NCBI GenBank assembly: GCA_002049455.2
Contig: KV918887.1
Coordinates: 124,001-188,000 of the forward strand
Direction of reading: 5' to 3'
DNA length: 64,000 nucleotides
DNA from: Porphyra umbilicalis
Taxonomy: Eukaryota; Rhodophyta; Bangiophyceae; Bangiales; Bangiaceae
Part shown: positions 10,850 through 21,166 of the stretch, piece by piece
Position numbering within the stretch: position 1 is the stretch's first letter
Layout of the letters: each line of letters starts with the position of its first letter
The notes under the pieces: model-generated
What the model was told of the DNA's origin: nothing
Seen by the model: the letters and a program-made list of their open reading frames with translations, nothing else
The model's database searches: none
Position numbers and translations under genes: made by a program

Positions 10850-12565
10850 ATGGCGCACGCTCCTTCCCGGCGACGGCTGCGCCGCCGCCTCTCCGCCGCT
10901 GCCGCTGCTGCCGGTTCCGCCCTTGCGGCGGCGGTCGCCATCCTCGCTGCGACCGCCGCCACCCCCGTGGAAGCTTCTCAAGCCCCCCCCCCCCCACCGC
11001 CTACTCTCGCGCCGCCGTTCGGCGGCGACCTCGTCCTCTCTGTCGTCATCGCACGCCACGGCGATCGGGCTCCGCAGACGGCGGCGCCGGCCTATGCGGC
11101 CGGCGACCGAGACTCCCTTTCCCACCCGCGCCCGTACCCCATCGACACGAGCGCGTGGCCGGCCGGGTACGGGCAGCTGACGGTGCTCGGCTTGGCGCAG
11201 GCGGTCGCCTTTGGCCGCACCCTCCGTGGCCGCTACCTGACGCCTCCGCGCGGCGAGACACCGCTGCTGGCGGGGCGGTTCAACCACGCGGCGACGCATG
11301 TGCGGGCGACGGACGTCGACCGCACCCTGTCGTCGGCGTCGGGCATCATGATTGGCTTGTACGGCGCTGCCGACGGCGGCACCGTGCCAGTGCACACGGT
11401 CGAGTACTCGCGCGACGCGCTGCTCGACGGTTCTTCGCGGGCCCACTGCCCGGCGTTTGCCGCCGCCGCCGATCGGGTGTATGGCACGGAGCTTGTGGCG
11501 GGCGCCATTAGGCGGTCGACGGCGCTGCTCGTGGCCTTGCCGAAACTGACGGGCACCCCGCCGGCGGCGGTGGCGGCCATGACCACCCCGCAATTGGTCG
11601 CCCTGCTCACCGGCCTCCGCGACTTGCGCGTGTGCCAACGCGCCCACAACGTGTCGGTGCCGGCGGGCGTTGCGGCTTGGGACAACATCCTCGAAGATGT
11701 GACAGCGCGGGTGACCATTGCCAAGTGGGACGTGCCAGGCCTGGGCGGCCTTGTTGGCGGCCGCATTCTTCGTGCCACCGCCCGGCGGATGCGCGTCGGC
11801 GTTGGCGTGGCGGCGGGAGCGGCGTGGGCGACCGCCCGCTCGGGCCTCGGCGGCGAGTGCAACGCGCTCGGCCGCGACGCGGACGAGTCGGGGGAATGCC
11901 CACGCCGCCTGACCGTGTATGTTGGCCACGATACGACAGTGTTTGACGTGCGCGCGGCGTTGGGCCTCCCCGTTGACGTTGAGGGAGGGGCGCCGTACAT
12001 GAGCCACGTCATCCTGGAGCTGCGGGCGGCTGCCGCCAATGGCACGGCCGCCGCGGCGGGCGGCAAAAATTACAAGGCCAAACTCGCGGGCGACAGCGAC
12101 GGCGACGGCGACGGCCACTCTTCTCTTCAAGCTTACACCGTCACGGTCCTGACCGGCTCGATCGACCGGCCGACCGTCCCCGAGGCGGGCCCCTTTTGTG
12201 CAGGCGCCTCCTCGTGCTCCGTCGCCGACTTCGTCGCCTGGATTGATGGGGCGGTGCCCTCAAACGTGGCCACTGCGTGCGGCTTGTCAGAGGCTGCCGC
12301 CGCGGGGGAGCCGGGTGCTGCCTCAGCTGCCGCCGCAGACGCGGGTAACGGCGGCGGCGGCGGTGGCCATGGCGCCGACGGATCGACAGAGGGCGCGGCG
12401 GCACTCGCCGCCGGCGCGGCGGCGGGTTCGGGCGCGGGGCGCGGGTGGCTCGCCGGTCTGCAGGCAATTCTCCTAGTAGGGGGAGGGGGTGCGGTTGGCC
12501 TCGCAGTCGGCCTTTGGGCGCGCGCGCGGCGGACGCATCAAGGCTACACGGTCATTGAGGATTGA
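10850..12565 (+). CDS. Histidine acid phosphatase, membrane-anchored
   Basis: 571 residues. The frame is open from an ATG at 10700, but the ATG at 10850 is preferred because it begins a classic signal peptide: basic MAHAPSRRRLRRR, a hydrophobic Ala/Leu core, then an Ala-rich cleavage zone before a proline run. The mature enzyme shows both hallmarks of histidine phosphatase branch 2: RHGDRAP with R69 and H70 (H70 forms the phosphohistidine), and the GHDTT proton-donor motif with H360 and D361. An acidic/Gly-Ala-rich stalk is followed by a C-terminal membrane segment (about 535-557) and a short basic tail, so the catalytic domain faces the lumen, vacuole or outside. Expected reaction: hydrolysis of phosphomonoesters at acid pH; phytase activity cannot be judged. 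The stop is TGA and the gene looks intact and intronless. Confidence 0.93.
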   Translation: MAHAPSRRRLRRRLSAAAAAAGSALAAAVAILAATAATPVEASQAPPPPPPTLAPPFGGDLVLSVVIARHGDRAPQTAAPAYAAGDRDSLSHPRPYPIDTSAWPAGYGQLTVLGLAQAVAFGRTLRGRYLTPPRGETPLLAGRFNHAATHVRATDVDRTLSSASGIMIGLYGAADGGTVPVHTVEYSRDALLDGSSRAHCPAFAAAADRVYGTELVAGAIRRSTALLVALPKLTGTPPAAVAAMTTPQLVALLTGLRDLRVCQRAHNVSVPAGVAAWDNILEDVTARVTIAKWDVPGLGGLVGGRILRATARRMRVGVGVAAGAAWATARSGLGGECNALGRDADESGECPRRLTVYVGHDTTVFDVRAALGLPVDVEGGAPYMSHVILELRAAAANGTAAAAGGKNYKAKLAGDSDGDGDGHSSLQAYTVTVLTGSIDRPTVPEAGPFCAGASSCSVADFVAWIDGAVPSNVATACGLSEAAAAGEPGAASAAAADAGNGGGGGGHGADGSTEGAAALAAGAAAGSGAGRGWLAGLQAILLVGGGGAVGLAVGLWARARRTHQGYTVIED

Positions 12566-12959
12566 GTGTGGGGAGGAGAGCAAAGTGGCAGGGGACGACG
12601 GCGGGGCCGCAGCCGGGCGGGGGTCGAGGCGGCGCGCCGCGGTGCTGGCGGGGCGCACGGCGCGGCCGTGGCGGCGGCAGGTAGCCTGTGGCGCGACGGC
12701 GGGGCGGTAGTGGCGGCCGCCACGCCACACCCCGCTGCGGAGCGCGGACGCGGTTGGGGAGCGCGTGCCGCCCGCGGCCGCGTGGACGAGCCGACTCGTC
12801 GCAAAGAGGGAACAAAAGTCTATCCCATTCTATTTTTTAGACACCTGTGCTTTCGAGCTCATCGTTGGCGTGCGCGGTCCAATGAGCTTCAAGCTTTGTA
12901 CAAAGCTTGCATGAAGGGATCCGCATGAGTTGTCTAAAAACCGCTCGTGGCTTGTCCCA
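12566..12959. other. 3' flank of acid phosphatase with a 20-bp palindrome
   Basis: GC-rich to about 12830 with no convincing ORF. A perfect 20-bp palindrome, CAAGCTTTGTACAAAGCTTG, occupies 12890-12909, 50 bases before the long inverted repeat. Confidence 0.6.
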
Positions 12960-13099
12960 AGTACAGCCGTTCTCTCAAAAACCTCGCACGCCAACTGTTG
13001 CACCACTCTGACAAATCGGCCTTCACGGGGTCGCAGAGGCCGATTTGTCAGAGTGGTGCAACAGTTGGCGTGCGAGGTTTTTGAGAGAACGGCTGTACT
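12960..13099. repeat. Perfect 63-bp inverted repeat with 14-nt loop
   Basis: The left arm 12960-13022 is the exact reverse complement of the right arm 13037-13099, separated by 13023-13036. Transcribed from either strand it would form a 63-bp hairpin. Compare the clean arms with the surrounding decayed repeats: no mismatch at all was found. Confidence 0.95.
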
Positions 13100-13139
13100 C
13101 GAAAGCTCTTCTGGATTTCTGTGTCGCACCTGTACGCAG

Positions 13140-13576
13140 AACAAGAACATCGTTCCAACGGCACCACGCTCGTCTCCTTGCTCCCCCCCCCCCCCTCGCG
13201 TCCTTCGCCGCCCCCATCCCCCCCCCCTTTTGATTGTCCCCCCCCACCCCCCCCCTTCAGTCCCCCAGCGTCTCTGCTGACTGTCCACTCCCAACCCGCA
13301 CCCAACAACGCAGCGGTACCCTCCTGAGAGGGTCGCCGCGCGGGGTCAGCCGCGGCGACTTTAGAACGCGCATTTCTCGATCGCGTTTATCTTCTTAAAA
13401 GGCCCCCCGCCTCTGCTAGGAACGCGCGGCGGCGGCGGCCGACGGCGGCGCGACAAACGGCGGCAGTGGCGGTAGCGGCGGTCACGGTCGGCGCCACCGC
13501 CCGTGCCTGCAGCAACACGTCGACAAGGGCGATAAAGGCGCCACGGCCACTGCGGCCGCGTCTCGCCACGGCCACC

Positions 13577-13638
<62 letters not shown>

Positions 13639-15400
13639 CGTCGGCGCGGCCGTTGCTGCCGCGGCCGGGTCAGCTGCTGCCGCCGCAGCCGCTACTGCTG
13701 CTGCTGCTGCCGCGTGGCCGGTGGCGGCCGCCGCTCCGAGTCGCCTAAGCCGCCGCGTGCCGCTGCCGCTGGTGCTGCCGCGGGCGGTGGGTGCCGCCGC
13801 AAGCGCGGCGGCGGCGGCGGCGGCGGTGGCGGTGGCGCGCGCCGGGCGGGGCGGGGTGGAAGGGGGCCGGCGGGGGGTGAGGGGCCCGACGGTCGTCGCA
13901 GAGCCCGTAGACGTCGGCGGCAGCCGCCACCACCGCGCCCGCCGGGGCGGGCGGGGGTGCGCTGGCTAGCCGCTCCTCGTCCCGCATGCCGTCGCCAGCG
14001 GCAGCGGCGGCGGTGGCGACGGCGGCGGCCACCGGGGGTGCCTTGTCGGCATGTGGCACCGCCTGACCGTGGGGTACCGGCGGGGGGGCGCCGCTGGCCC
14101 AGCCACCGCCTGCGGGCGCACTCGCGGCGGCGACGACGACGGCGACAGTGACGCGCGCGGCTGCTTCCCCGCCCGCCACGCCCGCCACGCCCGCCACTGC
14201 CGGCTTCCCCCTCGCCTTCCTCCCACCCCCGCGCCCTCCCCCCGCGTCCCCCACCCCAGCGCCCCCGCCCACGCCCGCCAGACGGCCCACGCCTGCACGC
14301 GTCCCCCCCTCTCCCCCCCCCCAGCGGCCGCCGGGCGCCCCCCCTGCTGCGCCCCCTCACCCCCCTGCCGGCTGCCGCGCCACCCCGTCGGCGCCGTCCG
14401 CCGCCAACTGATCGGTGCTCTCACCGCCCCCGTGGCGGTGCTTGGCGCGCGCCTCGCCGATGCGAAGGCGCGCATATACGCCCTCGAGTCGTCGCTGTTG
14501 CTCGACACGTTTTGTGGGAGGGACGGCGACCTGTCGCTCCCGCCGCTGCGGGCGGGGGCACCCCCATGAAGGTTCCGTCGCTGCCGCCGCCGCCACGGCC
14601 TCCTCGGCTGCCAGTGAAGGTGGCGGCAGTGGCGGTGGCGGCGGCGGCGGCGTCGGTGGCGGCGGTAGCACGCCCGCCCGCGCCCGCCCGCCGTCGGGCG
14701 CCGCAGCGTCGGCAGCCACCTCTGTGTCGGCGTCGCCAACGCCGCCCGCCATGGCATCGTCGGCGGCGGCAGCGGGCGGCGGGGGCGCCCCCGGTACGCC
14801 CGCCGGCGCGCCGGAGCCCGCAGTAGCGCCGGCTGTGGGCGGTGCCGCGGCGGCGGCGGCGGCCCCCGCCCTCCCCCCCCCCCTCCGGTGCGGAGTTCCC
14901 CCCCCTCCCCCCACCCTCGCCCCGGGGCGCCCCCCCCCCCCCCTTCCAAGCGAGTACACATCTCAACCCCGCCGTCACGGCGCTCGCCCTCCCCGCTGTG
15001 TGCTGGAAGGAGGGCGCCCCCAGGGTGCCGACCTGAACCGCATTTTGCCGCCGCCAAGACGCCCTCGCCGCGCGCAACGCAAAGTCGCGGCGAAGCCGCA
15101 AACCCCGCGCCTCCCGCCGCGGTCTTTGCCCGCTCCTCGACGACCGGAAGGTCCGAGGCGAGGGGACCGCCGCCAGGGGGGGGGAGCGGGGGGGGGGCGG
15201 AGCGTCAGCGGCCCGTCGTGGTCGCCGCCGTGCCGCGGCCGCTGCCGCTGTTTCCGCCGCTCTGAAAGATGACGCCCGGCCGCGTGGCGGTAGCCCCGTC
15301 CTCGGCGAGCGCACGGCAACGCGTTGCGGCTTGACGGCGGCGGCGATGCGCTGTGGGCGCGGCACGGCCGCCACCCTGCGCACCGCGCGCACGCCGGTGA
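13140..15400. repeat. GC-rich low-complexity region with microsatellites
   Basis: Poly-C/T tracts at 13180-13265, a long GCC run at about 13578-13637, and Ala/Gly/Pro/Arg-coding drift in all frames. One plus-strand stretch (14400-14569) reads like a helical protein tail (APVAVLGARLADAKARIYAL), but no start or partner exon could be set. Most long open frames here arise from the absence of AT in the sequence rather than from coding. Confidence 0.6.
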
Positions 15401-16362
15401 CGTAGTGCGTGGGGAAGTGGCCGCTCCGCGTTGCTAACCGCGTGGACTCAGGCGATGGTGGCGGCGTGGCGGGGAGAGGGGGGTTCCTGTAGACTTCGGC
15501 CAGGGGTGGGGGGGCTGGCGAGTCTGCTGGGCGCGGGGGGGGGGCTGGCGAGCCTGGAGGGGGGATGCTCTGTCCGGGGAGTGCAGTGGCGCATCCGAAT
15601 GGTGTGTTTGCATTGTATCTTGTGTTATCTCTTGCGCTTCTCCGTAGCCTTTTCCTTTCCTGTTGGTATGGGGCAGCACGACGCGCGGCCGTTTCGTTGC
15701 GCTCCGCGCCATTTTTACTGTCTGCGTTGTCGTTCCCCGCCCCCCCCGCTCGTCACCACTGCAGACGTGGCCGCCACTGTTGATAGCGGCTGCTGCTCCA
15801 CTGCCTTTTTTTTTTTTTTTGGGCTCACTTGAAGGTAAAGAGCCCCCAATGTGGCGGGGGAAAGCCCGGAGAGAAACTCCGGCGGAATGTATCTGCGGCA
15901 CTCCCCTCCGCCCCCCCCCGCGCCCCCAGCACCGCTGCCGGCGTTTCTACTGTTGTGGACTGCAGCGGCTGAGCTCCGTTCCCCCCTCCCTTCCCGCGGC
16001 CCGCCCAGACGTGGGTGACCGGTGACCAGGACCGGGGAGCCCAGTGGGACGCTCCGCTCCACGGCTTTCGTGCGCCCGCCCATCAAATGTGGCTTGAACA
16101 TTTGATCACAGGAACATCAATCTCTCGGTTTTCGACACGCCCTGCCCTGCTGCACGCATGAACACGTGTTCACAAGCCTGGTTAAGGCTGCTCTTCTGGG
16201 TCTGAGCTTTACACAGGCCAGATGAAAGCCAGGCTGCAACGTGCTAAAGATCCACTGGTCGAGAGCGATTGGGACGCTCCCCCCCCGCGTCCCAATTTTC
16301 TGGGACGCGTCCCAATTTTCTAGGCCTTCACAGCCTCCGTGAGACGAGTACGTAGTTCATAA
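15401..16362. other. Non-coding region upstream of the first MITE
   Basis: Contains short G-rich direct repeats at 15500-15565, a poly-T tract at about 15808-15821, and two tandem copies of GCGTCCCAATTTTCT at 16285-16322. No gene was recognised. Confidence 0.55.
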
Positions 16363-17102
16363 GAGCATTGTTAACAATGAGATGCTATCCCCATATTCAA
16401 GCCACGTTGCACAACGTGTCCCATTAAGCACTTGAAGTCCGACGTAACACCACTTTTTAGACGAAGAAGCCCTTTTTTTGTTCGGGCCATGGAAATCGAA
16501 CTACCTACTTGATTCTGGCTTCCGCTGACCAAGAATAGCTGTGCGGCTATCGCTTTTCTATTTCGAGTCGGAATAGCTTTTAGGATAGCCCAGGCTATCA
16601 CACGGGGGCCTCTGATTGGCCCATGTGATGGATCAACGACCAGTTTCACAGCAAATAGTAGCACGTGGCTGCAACGTGTGCGCCACGTCTGCAAGATTGA
16701 CTGCCAGTTTCTTCTGGGCAGAGGTGGTGGGAACGTCCGCAAGAGCTGTCGTGCATGGCAATGGTCCTACAGTGACGTCCTTCTAGGCGTGGTCGTCATC
16801 AAGCGCTGCACATTTTGACCTGTTTCTTTGTCCGTCTGCCGACGAGCGTTCTCTGCGCCTTCGTTATGGTTGATACGGCTGCTCACCACAGTTGTCATCT
16901 GCCGCTGCAGTGAATCAAGTCCTGGCAGAAAATATCGTCTTGATCGGGCCCAGACAAGGCCTGGTGTAAGGAAACCTGCAGGTACTTAGGCTCATGACAG
17001 CACAGCAGCCAACCGCTGACGTACATGTGGCTGTCTAAGGACGCGGACTTGGTTCTAGAATGGAATAGCCGATAGCGATAGCCTGAGTTGTTGGCAATGC
17101 TC
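16363..17102. mobile_element. MITE copy 1 (740 bp, TAA target duplication)
   Basis: Begins GAGCATTG and ends CAATGCTC. The inverted ends continue imperfectly (AACAA and GCTATCG blocks) for about 30 bp. It is flanked by TAA at 16360-16362 and 17103-17105. It is nearly identical to 33122-33862. No transposase frame is present, so it is non-autonomous. A 3-bp duplication of T-N-A type points to the PIF/Harbinger superfamily; this is inference. Confidence 0.88.
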
Positions 17103-19049
17103 TAAACCAGGATGATCCGTGGACGGCGTGTCGTGATCCACGGCGGATCCCGTCTTGCCCGCGCTTTTCTGCGCCTGTCACTTGCAGGCGCTTTCACAGG
17201 TGGCTTCGCAGTCGCTGTACAGTTGTTGTCTTACTGTGATTAGGCTCAACATGGTGGATGACGATGACGACCGGACGTCAGTTTAGTCGATGTGTGCCCG
17301 TTACAGATACCAATTGAGGGGAGGGCGGGGGGGCAAGGAGCCGGGATGAGACACAAATTGGCACGCTGCAGATATGATGAGATAAAAAGGCTCACCTCCT
17401 CTTCCCTACCCTCCCTCTATTCGCCGCACAGCTCCACTGGTCATCCCGTACCGTTCCCATGTATGGTTCTCTTTCTCGTGACAAACACAGAGTAGCGATA
17501 ACAGATATCGCGCAGGCGTTTCGCGGCAGGATATGGGCGTACCAATGCGTTGACTGCCATCGCCTTCTCCTCAAGCCAACTGCGGGGCAGGAGTGGGCAA
17601 AGTGGGCATTAAACTTTGACAACACCCCGGCGTTCCTCTCAGCGAGACCTATCAGATGCGCCAAAGAACAGTCGAAACGCAATTATATAGCCGGAGTTAT
17701 CTCCGATTGCCATCCGATGAATGGAAGCGTCCAGCTCCAAGCGCACATTGGATCGGTACGGACGGACGCTTCAGGTCACGCACCCAGAAGCTCCCCCTAT
17801 GCCTGACAGGGTAACGCGGGGCCCCTGAGCCCGTTTCTGCAGTCAAAAAAACAAATCCGAGCACCTCCGGCACTCTGGTGGCCACGTGCATTCGTGTGCC
17901 GCTCTTACACAAAAACGGCGACCGGCTGCTCTTGAGACAGGTCGGCATGACTTTGACATTACCCCTGCGTTCTTCTCAACGAGACCTATCACATGCGCCA
18001 AAGAACAGTCGGACCGCGTTTATAGAGCCGGAGTTATGTCCCATCGCCAGTCGATAGAAGCGCAGCGTCGTAGATGTTGCTCCGCCCATTTCCTTCCCGC
18101 GTGCGTAAGATGCCATTAGAGTGGTACCAACAACGTCCGCATCGCGCCAGTTCCACATAAATTAAGAGCGCCACGTATGTCGTCGTGTACGCCTGTGATT
18201 GGGTGTCGAGCCGCGGCGAGCTCTTTACGAAAGGGTTCCACAAAGGATCTGGCAGACCCAATGTATTTGATGAAAAACGGGGGCTACTGTATAAACTGGT
18301 TTGCGGAATGCGAAGGCGACGTTGGTGGTTGCAACCTTCCGAGCTCACGGAACCAGACATCTCGCATCACCGTGAGAAGGGCGCTGCGTGTCCCCCGTCA
18401 GTCGTCGTCATTTGAGCGGCCGATCGTCCTTCAATCGTCCTTAACTGGATGACACGGATCAGGTTCACATGTCCATTCTAGCGTGAATATGCAGTCATTC
18501 CGGCAATCATCCGTCATGAGACAGACACGTTTCAGGTCACCACGTGCCTCAGAGTGGTCGAAGCGCCGTCATCTGATCAGATTTCCGTTTTCTTCGGGTC
18601 GACTCGTTTCCGAAGGCGACGGCGACACCTACGTTGTGGGGCCAGCCGTGACGAAATGGACGAGCCAGAGAACGTCACTCGAATGTGCACGGCACGTGCA
18701 CCACAGTTGACGGTGACTCGTCCAGGATGCCCGTTTCTGTCCCTGGAAGTACAGGTCTGCGGGGCCTTGCTGTCCATCATCACACTGGTATAATAGCAGA
18801 AAGGTCCTGGGCGGGCCCGTTCTCGGGCTGAGTGAGGTGGCCCTCACGTTGCCGGTGTTGGACCACACCCCACCAGGTGTGATGACAACCCGAGGGAACG
18901 GTCGCAATTGGACCTGGGTTGTGCTGAAGAGATTCTTCACTTCCCACTTCTCAGTCCACCGGACACGGCACGCGCGGATCATTGGGCACAGCGGCGGACG
19001 TGCAAGGCGCCATTGTGAAGGCCTCCGACCAGGCCACGTCGTCTCTACC
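17103..19049. other. Region without a recognised gene; diverged direct repeat
   Basis: A segment of about 120 bp at 17613-17733 recurs at 17949-18067 at roughly 80 percent identity by eye (shared core CGAGACCTATCA.ATGCGCCAAAGAACAGTCG). The spacing is about 336 bp. No ORF of interest was seen. Confidence 0.6.
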
Positions 19050-19508
19050 ATGGAGCACCCGCACTTGCACTCGGCCGCCAGCGCAAGCAGCGCGGCTGGC
19101 CCCCGGCGTGCCCGCGCGGCCGGCATCGAGCGTGCCGGTGCGGCCGGCCTCGAGCGTACCCGGGAGGCCGGCCTCGAGCGTGCCCGCGCAGCCGCCCGAG
19201 AGGGGGCGCGCCGTCTCCCTGGTATTCTGGCGAAGAAGGCACAGTCTGCAAGACACCGGCGCCGGCTGGCGCAGGCCATTCGCATGAGCTACGCCGCCAC
19301 GATGGCCTTGGACGAGGCTACCAACGGCACCCGCAGCAAGGTGTTTCGATTGTCGACGGCAGCGGACGGGCCGGTGTCGGCGGACAAGGCCACCGAAGCC
19401 TGCAACAGCACGGCGACTGACGGCGGTGTGACTGATGTCGACGTCGACCGCCAGCAGGCCAAGGTAGAGGCTAAGGTCGAGGTCCACTTGGAGGACACTG
19501 CGTCCTGA
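19050..19508 (+). CDS. Small hypothetical protein with Ala/Arg/Glu repeats
   Basis: 152 residues from ATG 19050 to TGA. Residues of about 18-52 contain a degenerate repeat near ten residues long (RAAGIERAGAAGLERT, then EAGLERARAAAREGARR), predicted as a charged helix. A basic patch (RHRRRLAQAIR) follows, and the C-terminus is acidic and valine-rich (QQAKVEAKVEVHLED). There is no known domain. The start is chosen because upstream in-frame sequence has no such composition. It may belong to the same repeat-rich unit as the 21167 gene. Confidence 0.45.
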   Translation: MEHPHLHSAASASSAAGPRRARAAGIERAGAAGLERTREAGLERARAAAREGARRLPGILAKKAQSARHRRRLAQAIRMSYAATMALDEATNGTRSKVFRLSTAADGPVSADKATEACNSTATDGGVTDVDVDRQQAKVEAKVEVHLEDTAS

Positions 19509-20174
19509 AGACGCGCTGCAACGCGCTTTCTCTTGTAGTGACAAGTGTGCACGAGCGGCCCTTGCCGGGCCGCCTGCGCCGGCCCACGCCGGGCCGCCTT
19601 TCTCGTCACTGCGCTGCTCTTCTTTGGCTTGAGCCGTCTGGGGGAGGGTAGCAAGCGGGCACAGGGCAGGAGAGGTACGAGAGGAGGGCCGTCTGCTGTA
19701 TGAGAGGGCCGTCGGCCGTATGTATTCTTGCTGCTATCGTCTCTTCGTAGTCTGCTTGGTGTTGTATCTCTACGGCTATGGCGGACAGCCTGCTGTGTTG
19801 TAAATCGTTTTTCTTTGTCAGCCGGCCGAGTACTGGCGCCAAGAGACTTTAACAGGGGGCTCGAGGATAGCAGGAAGTATGATATGGCGGGAGGCGATGG
19901 CGGGCGCGGCTGTGGAATGACCATAGACCCCCTGATGGGTCTGCCGCAGTCTCCCAGTGACAAGCCCCCGTATCGACGGCAGCCTCGCCGTCAAGGGCAC
20001 GACGGCAGCCTCGCCGTCGAGGGCACGCTGCGCAGACCTTCACGGAGCCGAAACCACCGAGCCTCATCACGGGGGCGGCTTCGCCGTCGCGGGGAAGCGT
20101 TGTCTCCAGTGCGACTCGGCCGAGTCAATCGAAGGCCACGAAAGCACTGCCGCGCGGCCGTTTTTGCCGCGGTT
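19509..20174. other. Spacer before the direct-repeat element
   Basis: No gene recognised. Contains short GGGCCGCCT-type duplications around 19560-19600 and duplicated GACGGCAGCCTCGCCGTC blocks at 19976-20023. Confidence 0.5.
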
Positions 20175-20625
20175 TGCAATCAACAAATCAGGTGATAGGA
20201 TACAATTTCGGTAGATCAGAAGAAATATCACAAATCTCGGCTGGCGTGTGATGCGGTTGCAACACGCGTCGCAATCCAAAAATAGTCGGATCAAGTGGGG
20301 TGGTGTGCCTCCACGACCGGACCACAGGCGGTGACCGAATCCGAGTTTTGGTGGACCGACTCGATCTGAGACCCAGTGGCCCCAAATACGTTGTGGGCGG
20401 GACAGCGGCGTTGAGCCCTTGCTGACGCAGGGCACCCAGTGTCAGCCAAACGGTCCCCCAGCGTGAACGGGAGGGACCATCAAGAGCCAGGCAAAGATGC
20501 TCGGAGATCCACTCAAGGCTGTGCACGTGCATGAATGTTTACAATGCTGGTGTCCGAGGTTCTAGCGTCGGGATACGTGGGCAGCCGCCCCTGCCTCGTG
20601 TCTCACCTGCACGTAGCGTAGCAAG
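20175..20625. repeat. Direct repeat copy 1 (LTR-like), about 450 bp
   Basis: Starts TGCAATCAAC and is near-identical to 24180-24638, including a matching minus-strand open frame of 114 codons in each copy. Weaker similarity continues beyond the right end of both copies. Together they flank 3.5 kb of DNA holding the 21167 gene. They could be LTRs of a non-autonomous element or copies of a dispersed repeat; no target duplication was found. Confidence 0.8.
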
Positions 20626-20666
20626 GACCATGACCCACGCATGTGCTCGTTGGAGTGGGCTCAATA

Positions 20667-20870
20667 CCAGACAGCTGACCACGCAAACCCATCTCTTTTT
20701 GCCTGCCGACGCCGGTGGCCGCGCAGCCAGGTTGTTTACTTTCTGGAGAAGAATGGCCCCAGAGTAAAGCCAGACAGCTGACCACACAAACCCCGCTCCG
20801 TCTGCTTCGCTGACGTGGGGGGCCGCGCGGGCCGGGTGTTTTTTGGCTGGAGAAGAATGGCCTCAGAGTA
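20667..20870. repeat. Tandem duplication, two 100-bp units
   Basis: Units 20667-20766 and 20770-20870 both begin CCAGACAGCTGACCAC and end CAGAGTA, with substitutions between. Confidence 0.8.
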
Positions 20871-21166
20871 CGGTCCTTTGGGGGCCCATAGACTTGTTTT
20901 CACGCTGCGTGAGTCGATGTGGAACAGACACGCGACGCGAGGCCCCAGAAGGCGATAGGAGCAGCCAGGCACGCACGGCGGTGGGGGGTGCGAGAGGGGT
21001 CTGGTGGGGTGATTCGAAGGCATTTTAGCACCCCGCTCGGCACCCACGAGGACCTGAACGCCCGCCAACCACCGTTGCCCCAGACGCGCCGGACCCCACT
21101 CCCACGCTGTGCCTGCTGCGACATTCTGCCCCACCCCACCCCACCCCGTCGCGCTTCGTCATTGCC

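Noticed and set aside
13466..13969. Poly-proline/poly-alanine ORF over the GCC run
   Set aside because: Produced by the trinucleotide repeat; flanking residues carry no conserved pattern.
20188..20532. 114-codon minus-strand ORF conserved in both direct repeats
   Set aside because: The repeats are nearly identical at DNA level, so an open frame in both copies is not evidence of coding; no motif recognised.
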